Source of the DNA: Chamaesiphon minutus PCC 6605
Lineage (GTDB): Bacteria; Cyanobacteriota; Cyanobacteriia; Cyanobacteriales; Chamaesiphonaceae
Reading direction: 5' to 3'
Assembly (NCBI RefSeq): GCF_000317145.1
Contig: NC_019697.1
Location: 2,638,385-2,702,384, forward strand
DNA length: 64,000 nucleotides
Numbering within the stretch: position 1 is the first letter of the stretch; each line of letters opens with the position of its first letter. The notes beneath the pieces are model-generated. The model did no database searches. It worked only from the letters and a program-made list of their open reading frames with translations, and had not been told where the DNA came from. The translations under genes and the position numbers were made by a program. This document shows, one piece after another, positions 8,964-17,009 of this stretch.

Positions 8964-9257
8964 ATGTCTAACCAAAACCTCCCAACCCATCAACCTGAAG
9001 ATCGCGACGACGAGATGAAACAACGCATCGCTGAAGAACGCCTGTTTCAAGCCAGCGTCAGCTTTAAACTTACCTCGATCGCTACTGCGGCTTTTGCTAC
9101 CGTCAGCCTCGTCGGTGCCGGATTGCTACTCAGTGGTAATCTCTCCGAAGGTGCTCTCACCGCTGCATCGGGCGCAGTACCGACTGTCTACTGCTTCAAA
9201 TTAGCCAAAGATGCTAACGACAGGCTCGATCGCATCTTCGCTGAGTTGAGCGACTAA
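8964..9257 (+). CDS. Small two-TM protein resembling cyanobacterial TRADD-N-associated membrane domain
   Basis: 97 residues. A charged N-terminus with EDRDDEMKQRIAEERLFQA is followed by two hydrophobic segments: SFKLTSIATAAFATVSLVG leading into AGLLLSG, and GALTAASGAVPTVYCF. The C-terminus is LAKDANDRLDRIFAEL. This layout matches, from memory, the cyanobacterial TRADD-N-associated two-transmembrane domain (CyanoTRADDas_TM) described in comparative genomics of prokaryotic immunity and apoptosis-like systems. The gene is divergent from the NACHT NTPase, 300 bases away, so a sensor and membrane-effector pair is an attractive but unproven idea. The ATG at 8964 has no strong Shine-Dalgarno site. 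Confidence 0.72.
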   Translation: MSNQNLPTHQPEDRDDEMKQRIAEERLFQASVSFKLTSIATAAFATVSLVGAGLLLSGNLSEGALTAASGAVPTVYCFKLAKDANDRLDRIFAELSD

Positions 9258-9339
9258 CTTGCGAGCTTTAACGCAGAGTCATCTCTTCCCTTCGACTGCC
9301 TCGGTGCGCTTCGAGATCGAAACGCAAGTTATGCCCATG

Positions 9340-9394
9340 TGTACATTAACTAATTATCTGTCAAATTAACACACTGGTGTCAAACTGAATTCAA
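9340..9394 (+). mobile_element. Putative left end of a Tn7-like / CAST-type transposon
   Basis: TGTACA at 9340-9345 is followed by TTAACTAATTATCTGTCA and then ATTAACACACTGGTGTCA, i.e. spaced TnsB-binding-like repeats ending in TGTCA. From memory, type V-K CRISPR-associated transposons of cyanobacteria begin with TGTACA and AATTATCTGTC-like repeats. The match is supported by the tnsB fragment about 80 bases downstream in the expected orientation. Confidence 0.5.
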
Positions 9395-9477
9395 GTAGGT
9401 TCTAACCTTCAGTCTGCAAGGTTTAGAGCCTTTTTACAAGCTGCGTCGATCTACCAATATGCTTCTGATGAAATTAA

Positions 9478-9687
9478 CAGATTAAGCGACAAGAGAAGGC
9501 AAAGAGTATTCGTAGTCCTGGGTGGCGGGGTGATCGGTTATCAGTTAAAACTCGTGATGGGCTGGATTTAACGATCGAGCATAGCAATCAAGTTTGGCAG
9601 TGTGACCACACACGAGCTGATGTGTTGCTGGTAGATGTAGCGACCCGCAATTATAAATCATCAAACCCGCAATCATCGCAAAATTGA
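9478..9687 (+). pseudogene. TnsB (DDE transposase) fragment, CAST type V-K-like
   Basis: Open reading between stops encodes KRQEKAKSIRSPGWRGDRLS, then VKTRDGLDLTIEHSNQVWQCDHTRADVLLVD, before losing homology at about 9640. This is the stretch leading into the first catalytic Asp of TnsB/Mu-type integrases, and the wording closely resembles the TnsB of Scytonema-type CASTs as I recall it. Both ends of the gene are missing, and no tnsC, tniQ, cas12k or CRISPR array is seen nearby. It is a decayed remnant of about 50 codons. Confidence 0.72.
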
Positions 9688-9800
9688 ACCCACATTAACT
9701 GCAACTATCCGGTAGCTCAAACCCGAATTAACTGCAACTGAACCCAGATTAATTGCAACCAACCCACAATCATCCGTTCCAACCCGAATTAACTGCAACT
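9687..9800. repeat. Five 20-bp direct repeats
   Basis: Units AACCC(G/A)(A/C)ATTAACTGCAACT at 9687-9706, 9720-9739, 9741-9760, 9761-9780 (diverged) and 9781-9800. They abut the tnsB fragment and precede the truncated ATPase gene. Irregular spacing and very short or absent spacers exclude a CRISPR array. Arrays like this are typical of transposase-binding ends of Tn7/Mu-like elements. The rest of 9258-9832 has no gene. Confidence 0.75.
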
Positions 9801-9832
9801 ATAAATTTAGCGACTGAAACTCACTCACAGAG

Positions 9833-10837
9833 CTAAATTGGCAACCCAGCTATCAACATTTGGTCAGTTAACTCCTTCGTCCGAGCTGGATTCGGCAGAG
9901 CCGACGCTTCGCGAACGAGTTGACCCCGAAAAAACAACTTAATCTCCGCTGGTTTCGCGTGAAACTGTTCTGCCAAGCCCCGCAGATCGTAACCATGTCG
10001 CGTCAGTTTCGGCTCCAACTCATCAATCTGTTTCGATAGTACCGATTCCACAATCGCCCCAGTTACAGGCTTTTCCCCAGCCTGATAAGCAGCCTCCATT
10101 GCCAGCATCAAATGCTGCTGGATTTGAAGTGGAGTTCTTAATCGCTCACTGAGGATATCAACTGCCTCAACCGTCAACACATCTGATAGCTTAGTCCCCT
10201 CAGATCCACAAGCATCAATCAACCAAGTGATATATTCTCTTTGACTTCCGACCATCCCCTCCAAATTCAAAATCGTAGACCGAGAGCCGATCTCTTCCAT
10301 CGTCGGACGACGTAAATCATTTTTTAACTTGGGATGACCCGCCAGCAGAACTGAGAGAATTCCACAGTCAGCATTTGCTTCACCTCTGATTTGTAATTGA
10401 AAGTACGCTCTAACTCGCTCTAAAATCACTTTCTTAGTCAAAGTTTCCTCAACTAAAGCGGCGATAAATTCTCGGTGTTCGACCGCAAGTTTGGCTAATG
10501 GTTGACCTAAATAATCGGCAATCGCCAGCTTTGCCATTAAAGTCGTCGGATAAGTAAATTCTCGATAAGGATCGGGGTCTTGAAACGGGTTCAAGGGCAA
10601 TGCTGGACTGGGATCTCGCTCCTCAACAAACTGAATATCGGTATTTCCGGCGAGGGATGCACGAGGAAGATCCAACTGTTTCGCCAAAGTAGCAATGCGG
10701 TCGGCTCGTTCCTGAGTGCGAGTTTTCTTGAACTTCCGATACCGATGTAATGGTTTGGCAAGATTGAGCTGTAGGGTGAGCACCCAAAGCTTCAAATCAA
10801 GCAGAAGTATAGAGCCAGTAGGGTGGGCACTGCCCAC
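9833..10837 (-). pseudogene. Truncated ExeA/TnsC-like AAA ATPase C-terminus fused to an unrelated N-terminus
   Basis: The C-terminal ~195 residues (SVLLAGHPKLKNDLRRP, GMVGSQREYITWLIDAC, ERLRTPLQIQQHLMLAMEAA, LEPKLTRHGYDLRGLAEQFH, a final DQMLIAGLPI) match the second half of ExeA-family ATPases that accompany transposases. The Walker A and B half is absent. In its place are ~140 residues I do not recognise (NPFQDPDPYREFTYPTTLMA and on). The start at 10837 lies in repeat-like DNA. It is probably a deletion fusion, non-functional as an ATPase. A dispersed repeat lies in frame at 9889-9919. Confidence 0.65.
9889..9919. repeat. In-frame dispersed repeat, copy 1
   Basis: A 31-bp sequence (minus strand CTCGTTCGCGAAGCGTCGGC followed by TCTGCCGAATC). 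It recurs with one mismatch at 11591-11621 and in part near 30688-30712. Here it encodes REASALPNP within the truncated ATPase ORF. Confidence 0.8.
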
Positions 10838-10912
10838 AGATTCAAATCAAGACAGAGCAAGGATTTAAATTTATTTTACGATCGCTCAATTTTGGTAAAC
10901 GAGATCGAAATA

Positions 10913-11443
10913 CTAAACCACAGATAATCGATCGAGTCGCTCGGTTAAATCCGATGAAGCTCTTAACGGATGATACACCTCACCCGCATAAGATAACCAA
11001 ACATAATCCCCAGCAAACTTCCGAAAACTTCCAGGCGAACCGAGCGATTGCCATACCGGATTAGCCAACACCAACCCAGGAAATAACATCGCTAATATCT
11101 CGCGATCTTCAATTAACTCATCATAAGTTCTAAACTCATCAACCTCTACCCCCACTAACGCAAACCGAAAAGCTGGAGCCGATTGCAACAGTCGATATAG
11201 TAAAATCCCAATTTCCGTCATCACATAAGCAGTTTCTGGTGTATTTATTCCCGTCAAACTTACCCCTTGCGGACATACTCGACACCACCAATTATCTTCT
11301 AAATCCTGAAAAATATCCCCACGGCATTCAAAACTCGAACCATCATTCAGATTTAAAACACTACCTTGGAAATACTGGCAAAATCTGGCTGCATCAGCTT
11401 CTGATTCTCCACATTCCGCTGCCAAACCAAACGACCAAGCCAT
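10913..11443 (-). CDS. Hypothetical protein, possible immunity partner
   Basis: 176 residues with no signal peptide or TM segment. Composition is acidic and aromatic, with FCQYFQGSVLNLNDG, DLEDNWWCRVCPQGVSLTG, and a C-terminal FRKFAGDYVWLSYAGEVYHP. I do not recognise the family. It starts 22 bases after the upstream ORF at 11466-11939 on the same strand, so the two form a pair. If the upstream protein is a Tse2-like toxin, an acidic soluble partner in second position would fit an immunity protein; this is inference. Confidence 0.65.
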   Translation of the reverse strand: MAWSFGLAAECGESEADAARFCQYFQGSVLNLNDGSSFECRGDIFQDLEDNWWCRVCPQGVSLTGINTPETAYVMTEIGILLYRLLQSAPAFRFALVGVEVDEFRTYDELIEDREILAMLFPGLVLANPVWQSLGSPGSFRKFAGDYVWLSYAGEVYHPLRASSDLTERLDRLSVV

Positions 11444-11465
11444 AGTATATACCTCGCGATTAGAT

Positions 11466-11939
11466 TTAATTTTCGACTCTTTGCCAATACTTCTGTGTAT
11501 TTGCTAAAGCTAATTCATACTTAGCCAATAACATCGTTACTCTTGGCATAATACTAACGTGGGTAGGGCTATCTCTGACCGCTTCGAGATCTCGTTCGCG
11601 TAGCGTCGGCTCTGCCGAATCGATATAACTACTATCGATTTGCCAAATTAGATCTCTACCCGTTCCACCCCAAGCAATTGGTTTGCGATGTGAAGGCAAA
11701 CTTTCAATTGAAATCGATGCTGACATTCCTTTAGTATTCCGCACCGCTACCGTTACCAAATTCTTGCTCTCGCCACGCTCTGATTCTAGCCGTAAATAAC
11801 CATTAGGATCGATCCATGAATCTGGAACTTCGATCGTATCGATATCAATTCCAGGTCTAATCCCTAATAACCTGCCACTCCGTCCGATTTTTGGTCGATC
11901 GTCTTCTCCCACCATTGCTCGAAAATAAAGTGTTGTCAT
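11466..11939 (-). CDS. Hypothetical protein with Tse2-like features
   Basis: 157 residues. The opening TLYFRAMVGEDDRPKIGRSG with RLLGIRPGIDI, the middle LPSHRKPIAWGGTGRDLIWQI, and RDSPTHVSIMPR resemble, from memory, the Tse2/ADP-ribosyltransferase-like toxin family found in polymorphic toxin loci. The segment SAEPTLRERD is encoded by a dispersed repeat (11591-11621), which suggests an in-frame insertion that may have changed the protein. It precedes a same-strand partner gene by 22 bases. An alternative is a harmless conserved hypothetical. Confidence 0.62.
   Translation of the reverse strand: MTTLYFRAMVGEDDRPKIGRSGRLLGIRPGIDIDTIEVPDSWIDPNGYLRLESERGESKNLVTVAVRNTKGMSASISIESLPSHRKPIAWGGTGRDLIWQIDSSYIDSAEPTLRERDLEAVRDSPTHVSIMPRVTMLLAKYELALANTQKYWQRVEN
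11591..11621. repeat. In-frame dispersed repeat, copy 2
   Basis: Same 31-bp repeat as 9889-9919 with one mismatch (CTCGTTCGCGTAGCGTCGGC followed by TCTGCCGAATC), read on the minus strand of the 157-residue ORF as SAEPTLRERD. Confidence 0.8.
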
Positions 11940-12411
11940 TACATCTTTAGTTTTTGAGCATTTATGTAGACATCATAGCAAATTATCATCCTCTAAATCA
12001 TTATCGACAACTACGGTTAGTACCGTCCTCGCCGGTAGTGTTCTAAACGTGTTGTTCAATAAATAGTTGAAATCAAAAGTAACCCTATCCATAAATAGAC
12101 CAATCACTTAGCTGGCATTAATACCATGACATTGAAAGTTTGAAAGATCGACCACTCTATTCAAGCAAATTTCGAGCCTAACAACAGATCTAGAACACTT
12201 GGGAGTTCGTGGGCGATCGCACTAATACAATTCAACTATCGGACTAAGCAGATGCAGGAATCAGTTCGCCACTATCATCGATTCGACCGCAATTGACAAT
12301 AGACAGTTGACACAGGAGCAGATCGCTGTCAAGTGTAGTAGGTGCAGCTCGCGATCGATTATCAACTGTAACTGGGGCAATTCGTTGTCAACTGTCCACT
12401 GTCTATCTTGA
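11940..12411. other. Intergenic region without supported gene
   Basis: About 470 bases. Several short inverted stretches around GTTGACA/TGTCAAC occur at 12290-12410 (e.g. CAATAGACAGTTGACAC facing GTCAACTGTCCACTGTC). No RNA gene or convincing promoter was recognised. Confidence 0.5.
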
Positions 12412-12864
12412 CGCGCGCTCTACCGAGCGATCGTCGGCGATACTAGTGTGGTTATCGATTCTACTACAGGTATCACCCGATCGATCGCCGCTAATCTACT
12501 AGGAATTGCCAACCTGAATGGTAATCCGATTACTACTACCACCGCAGCCACTCAAACCTACTCCTTTAACCTCCAACAATCCGAACTCAATGCCATCGCT
12601 AGTCAGACGCTGCTGATTGGTGTAGAGGGTGATGGCACCAGTCAAATTAATGGCATCGCGCCTGTTTATACCAAAGGAAACTATCGAATTTTCGCAGTCG
12701 ATAAAGCCGGAATTAATCTCTTAGATATTTCCAATCCCCTATTACGAGTTATTGGAGATCTCAATGGCGATAGCAAAGTCGATGGTGTCGATTCGCAACT
12801 ATTAACTAATGCCTTTGGTACCACCGACGCAGCCACGTCACAAAATATGAATATGACCCGCTAA
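12412..12864 (+). pseudogene. Fragment of a large extracellular protein with a dockerin-like repeat
   Basis: The frame opens after a TGA at 12409 with RALYRAIVGDTSVVIDSTTG, and includes GIAPVYTKGNYRIFAVDKAG and IGDLNGDSKVDGVDSQLLTN, an EF-hand/dockerin-type calcium loop. It lacks an N-terminus, signal peptide and the paired second loop. The end (after GTTDAA) is out of frame with RHS-like coding that continues from 12837. It is the worn C-terminal part of a secreted, repeat-rich protein. Confidence 0.7.
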
Positions 12865-12923
12865 ATCGTCGGACTAATATCAAAGACAGTATCGATCAAA
12901 TTTCCAGAATTGTTTACGATAAT

Positions 12924-14067
12924 AGACCTATCCTAAAACCTGTGTAGCAGACTCAGCATAGGTTCCGAACGATAGACACTTCACAGTGTATTCTATATGT
13001 TTCCCCAATCAGTTCTAGGAGTCCAGCTAATTACTATTAAAAACTAGCCCATTAATTGCCATTTTGTATTTTTTGTATTTACGAGCTTCTTTACTATCGT
13101 CAAACTGCTAAAATCAATGTTCCCAGTCGCAATCTAACTAATCCACATATTGTTAGTATTACTTCTTCATATTTATTCCCCTTCATCCGGAATCTTTCTT
13201 TGGCCGCCCTAAATATCTTGATTAGGCGAATGACATGTTCTACATATATTCTTTCACTAGATATTTCCTTGTTCACCTCTTTTTGTAGATCTGTTAATTC
13301 TTTTCCTCTTGGCTTCTTCTGAGGAATTTTGATATTAATACCACCTTGATATCCTTTGTCTCCGGTAAATTTCTGCTCAATATTAAATTTCTTTTGCTGT
13401 TCTCTAAATATACTAATATCACTAGTCTTACCTTGTTTGCCCACCTCTACATCGACTAAATCTTTTCCTGATGGTAATGTAATTACCTGCCCTTTAAATG
13501 TGTGTTGCTTTTTCTTTCCTGAATAATATTCTTTCTGCACCTGATTGTCTTCAGGTCTTTCTCTCGGCTGTTCCCAACTATCTACAATCAACTCATACTC
13601 GGCGAGCATTTCTTTCACCACTGCCAATTCTTCTCGGTCTTTTCTTGCTCCCTCTATTAGGCTAGATGGTAGTATTTTTCTCAGGATTTTTATCCAGTAA
13701 TTAAATGTATCATTCGCTTCTGTTTTGGAAACACTAAATTGCAACCCTAGGATTTCAAATGTCGGCAAATGCCTTAGATAAAATACACACAAACATATTT
13801 CTTCCTCTAAGGTGAGTTTTTTAGGTCTCCCTCCTCCCTTTTTATTAATCCTAATCTTTTGTTTTTCATGTGCCAATCTTAATCTTTCTTCCTCAATTTT
13901 TGCAATCTCTACTAATGCCGACCACTGCTCGTAATTAATTCCGATAATTTGCTTTGTTCGTTCTGGATAGTTTTCAATATATTCTAGTGGATTTTTCATT
14001 ATGGCTAAAATACTATTTTACGATTTTAGTGCCTTTTTTGTCCATGAATTATATTTCGGATAGGTCT
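12924..14067 (-). mobile_element. IS5-family insertion sequence (ISL2-like)
   Basis: Terminal inverted repeats AGACCTATCC(T/G)AAA occur at 12924 and 14067, flanked by a 3-bp direct repeat AAT (12921-12923 and 14068-14070), giving a 1144-bp element. The ANT-type duplication fits the ISL2 group of IS5. The transposase ORF is intact, so the copy may be recent and active. Confidence 0.87.
13100..13999 (-). CDS. IS5-family transposase (HTH + DDE_Tnp_4)
   Basis: 299 residues. An N-terminal helix-turn-helix is in LTLEEEICLCVFYLRHLPTF. The catalytic core shows the first Asp in LIVDSWEQPRERP, then KEYYSGKKKQHTFKGQV, the second Asp in FTGDKGYQGG, and the Glu in RIYVEHVIRLIKIFR. This DDE_Tnp_4/HARBI1-like arrangement catalyses cut-and-paste transposition of the enclosing element. 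Unlike most of the window it is rich in AT codons and Lys, in line with recent arrival. Confidence 0.93.
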   Translation of the reverse strand: MKNPLEYIENYPERTKQIIGINYEQWSALVEIAKIEEERLRLAHEKQKIRINKKGGGRPKKLTLEEEICLCVFYLRHLPTFEILGLQFSVSKTEANDTFNYWIKILRKILPSSLIEGARKDREELAVVKEMLAEYELIVDSWEQPRERPEDNQVQKEYYSGKKKQHTFKGQVITLPSGKDLVDVEVGKQGKTSDISIFREQQKKFNIEQKFTGDKGYQGGINIKIPQKKPRGKELTDLQKEVNKEISSERIYVEHVIRLIKIFRAAKERFRMKGNKYEEVILTICGLVRLRLGTLILAV

Positions 14068-14109
14068 AATGTGGGGAATAAAATCCGCGAATATCTTACT
14101 GTCGATATT

Positions 14110-14391
14110 GGGGTCAAATGAGCAATCGTACAGAAACTTACGCTAAGGCTGAAACCTTTGCTGTATAAGCTTTCTATGTACAGGAATTTTTGTTCTGTCT
14201 AATGTCCGATGAAGCATACCATTTAATCTTAGGTTATTTGGTACAGGAATTTAGCACGGCACAATAAGGGGTTGAGGCTTATCAATTTCAGAGGCTTCAA
14301 TTGGTACAGTTTTCCTTTCAACGATCGGGGTCTAAAATTTGTGCGATTGACTCCTTAGCGCAAGTTTCTGTACCGTTGCTCATTTCACCCC
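14110..14391. mobile_element. MITE-like element with 39-bp imperfect terminal inverted repeats
   Basis: GGGGTCAAATGAGCAATCGT and on at 14110-14148 is mirrored at 14353-14391 (39 bases, about four mismatches). The 282-bp interior has no ORF but has three internal GGTACAG/TGTACAGG motifs. This is the form of a non-autonomous miniature transposon. No clear target duplication is visible, and a parent element was not found in the window. Confidence 0.6.
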
Positions 14392-14393
14392 TA

Positions 14394-15166
14394 TACAACA
14401 AGCTCAATGGAGTGGAAATCGAAGTAAGTCAAGCACTACTCAGAGAAACCGCGCAGGACTGACAACAGATCGTTCAAACCATTGGAGGAGAACAGCCACA
14501 TCCATGTCCAGGATATGAAATGAGAATAGTGGATGGGAACTGTTTAGCCGGAACAGACCATCGATTAGATGCCATCCGGTTATTTGCAGCAACAGCACTA
14601 CCAGGCAAGATGCTCGTGGTATTAGACCCCATCTCCAAATTGGTAGTAGATATATTTCCCATCGAAGATGGACATGCACAAGAACGCAGCCGATTTAAGG
14701 AAGTATTAGCAGTAGTGAAACCAAATCAAATTTGGACGGGAGACCGCAATTTTTGTACAGCGGAATTTCTCACCACAATTGCTGAACGTTCAGCATTCTT
14801 TGTGATTCGGCAACATGGCTAGCAATGGCATTTGCTACTTATAACATTTTGGCAACCATTCGAGCTGCTTTGGGCAGTGTTCATGGAGTTGGTAAAATCG
14901 AGGCTGGCTTATCTGATTACTATCTGGTGGATGAAGTTCAAGGTATTTATCGGGGGATGATGATTTCGATTCCAGCTCCTCATTGGCAAGTCTTTGAGAC
15001 GTTTTCAATTAGACAAATGGGGGAAATGTTACAGCACCTTGCCCACCATGTTCATCTGAAACGTTTTCTCAAGGCTACCAGGGGGGAAAAGAAGAAGCGA
15101 CCGCCTCTAATTGTTAATTCCAACCATCGACATGTTTCCACGGCTCGATTGTTGTCAACCTCCTAA
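14394..15166 (+). pseudogene. IS4-type transposase remnant
   Basis: The frame from 14394 gives YNKLNGVEIEVSQALLRETA, hits a TGA, then reads MRIVDGNCLAGTDHRLDAIR, VVLDPISKLVVDIFPIEDGH and IWTGDRNFCTAEFLTTIAER (the first two catalytic Asp regions) to a TAG at 14820. A second piece, 14825-15166, carries AALGSVHGVGKIEAGLSDYY and the C-terminus; the catalytic Glu region between is deleted. Two stops and an internal deletion make it a clear pseudogene. Confidence 0.8.
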
Positions 15167-15187
15167 ACCCTGATGACATCAGGGTTT
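15165..15187. terminator. Hairpin AAACCCTGATG / CATCAGGGTTT
   Basis: 11-bp perfect stem with a one-base centre, sitting between the IS4 remnant and the 3' end of the desaturase gene (minus strand). No U-tract follows closely, so it may be a repeat and not a true terminator. Confidence 0.45.
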
Positions 15188-15255
15188 CAGATCTAGCTAT
15201 TTTCTACATTGAAAGGGCTGGGTGGGCATTGCCCACCACCATACTCTGAGTTCAA

Positions 15256-16938
15256 CTAAATCGATCCGACGCCAGTCCATCCTTTAATGGCATACTCTAG
15301 CGTTTTAGCTAATGCTTGAGGATGTATGTGTTCTTTGATGATGCCAAACTTATTTTCTTTGGCTAAACGAGACGGAACGGCTAAATAATTATTAAATAAA
15401 CGCGGGAGACGTTCGATAAAGAAATTTTTTGGCTCTACCCATTTAATGCCAAATTTTTCGGCTTCCTCGCGGACGATGCTTTCGCTGAGAATATTGGCAA
15501 AACCGCTGCGTTGTTGGGGTAAAACGTGATGCACGCGGTGGGGACTCAAGCCAGCAGAGAGGAAACAATCGAGATATTTATTGCCGATCATCGTTAGATC
15601 GTAAGCATTGCGAATTTGTTCTGCCGCCCAGTCTTTCTTGCTCCAATCGATCTCGATATCGGCTTCATCATCTGCGTCTCTATGCTCGAAATCGTGACTG
15701 GCAACAATCATAAAGGTGCTAATCCATAGCGTAATGATAAATTGGATCAGCCAAACACCAAATGCACCATTAAGTGTAAATAAAACTAACTCGGTTAGGA
15801 GTAATAAATGAATTCCCAAGCTACCCAGAAAGTGAGGGACGCCAAATTGCCAAGAACCGTAGAGATCTTTTGCGCCAATCTTGAATGTCAGCAAAAATAA
15901 ATCAGCAATGCGGATGAACATTCCAGCGACAAGGTGCCCGATTTTATGAAAACTATGTACGGGAATTCGATAGTAACGGGGTAGCTCTAAGATGGCAGTG
16001 AAGACACTTTTTTTGATGTCTACTTCGCTCTGAGTGTAGGGATGATGTAAGAGCGTGTGACCGTCGGTAACGACTAAGGCGAGCGGTACATAGTTGATAT
16101 CGAAAATGTTTGCAAGTACTTTATTGATGCCGATTTGCGGGCGATGGATTAGGTAATGTCCGACGCCAGATAGCGCGATTCTGAGGATGACGATCGCGGG
16201 AATAAATAGATAGGCTGGGAGCTGTGCGTTCGCATCGAGGAACGCCCATTGAGTTGCTAGATAAGCACAGAATAGCAGAATACCGATCGCATCGAATAGC
16301 GAATCTTGGCGGGCGATTTGCTGTTGAAAATCTGGCTTATTAATTCTAGCTTTGATTTTATAGAGTAGTTGCTCTTTGTTCTCGAAGCTATATTTTGGGG
16401 TGTCCGTCCAACCGTTGAAATCTTCTTTAAATAAGAATGGTGGTGCGTTATATTTAGGATGGATATCTTCGGGTCTAGCTTCGCGATCGAGTGCGTATTT
16501 TTGAATCCGTCTTTTGACTTTTTCGGGGTTGGGATGAAAGATATTGACGATCGTGGTAATATCCCGATTTTTGGTGCGCCCGATAAAGAATTGACCGCCG
16601 GGATGTTGGAGAATAAATTCTGTTAAATCGTAAGCATAGCCGTCATAGATCCAGACATTGGGTAATGGTGTGCCGTCGGCGGGATGGGGCGGTGCTTCGC
16701 GCGCTGGTAGAAGTCGTCTATTTCCCGTTTCGGGCGATTGCGATCGATCGACAGCAGCAGTTGAGCCAACTGGCGACGGTGGTGCGGCAGGTGGATGGGG
16801 CGGTAGTTCTCGCGCGGGAGGATATGGAGGTAATTCTCGATTGATTGGTTCTCCTGTGGGCGGATGGCGTGGTAATTCTCTTTCGATCGAGGGTGGCTCG
16901 CTCGGTGATATTAATTCAATCTGTTGTTCGGAAGACAT
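15256..16938 (-). CDS. Cytochrome b5-fused membrane fatty-acid desaturase with Pro-rich N-terminus
   Basis: 560 residues. Residues 1-90 are proline-rich with repeated PPHP/PPYP units. A cytochrome b5 domain follows (about 92-145), with the haem ligands in QHPGG (His112) and NIFHPNP (His135). The membrane desaturase has His boxes HYLIH (261-265), HTLLHH (294-299) and HRVHH (467-471), plus SHDFEH, and about four to six hydrophobic segments. Such di-iron enzymes introduce double bonds or hydroxyls into acyl chains, with b5 as electron donor. The type III polyketide synthase gene lies 71 bases upstream on the same strand, so the enzyme may tailor a polyketide starter or product. Substrate unknown; an oxygenase role is possible. 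Confidence 0.88.
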   Translation of the reverse strand: MSSEQQIELISPSEPPSIERELPRHPPTGEPINRELPPYPPARELPPHPPAAPPSPVGSTAAVDRSQSPETGNRRLLPAREAPPHPADGTPLPNVWIYDGYAYDLTEFILQHPGGQFFIGRTKNRDITTIVNIFHPNPEKVKRRIQKYALDREARPEDIHPKYNAPPFLFKEDFNGWTDTPKYSFENKEQLLYKIKARINKPDFQQQIARQDSLFDAIGILLFCAYLATQWAFLDANAQLPAYLFIPAIVILRIALSGVGHYLIHRPQIGINKVLANIFDINYVPLALVVTDGHTLLHHPYTQSEVDIKKSVFTAILELPRYYRIPVHSFHKIGHLVAGMFIRIADLFLLTFKIGAKDLYGSWQFGVPHFLGSLGIHLLLLTELVLFTLNGAFGVWLIQFIITLWISTFMIVASHDFEHRDADDEADIEIDWSKKDWAAEQIRNAYDLTMIGNKYLDCFLSAGLSPHRVHHVLPQQRSGFANILSESIVREEAEKFGIKWVEPKNFFIERLPRLFNNYLAVPSRLAKENKFGIIKEHIHPQALAKTLEYAIKGWTGVGSI

Positions 16939-17009
16939 AGTTGTTATAAAGTTAAATATTATTTAGTATTGGTAGAGCGGGGAGTAGCCTGCTAACGCTA
17001 CAAAAGGAT

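Larger units (their letters stand above)
12837..14109 (+). pseudogene. RHS-repeat remnant interrupted by an IS5-family element
   Basis: Reading from 12837 gives VTKYEYDPLNRRTNIKDSID, then QISRIVYDN up to 12923. Skipping the insertion (one AAT copy kept) continues VGNKIREYLTVDIGVK to a stop at 14120. The YEYDPLNRR and YDNVGNKIREY pieces are RHS/YD repeats. The exact restoration of frame shows that the IS jumped into this already partial gene. It is tied to the dockerin-like fragment by a frameshift near 12840. Confidence 0.75.

Noticed and set aside
9258..9340. tRNA gene as CAST target next to the transposon end
   Set aside because: No cloverleaf or T-arm consensus was found beside the TGTACA end.
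9687..9800. CRISPR array
   Set aside because: The 20-bp units are nearly contiguous with no regular unique spacers, and no cas gene is near.
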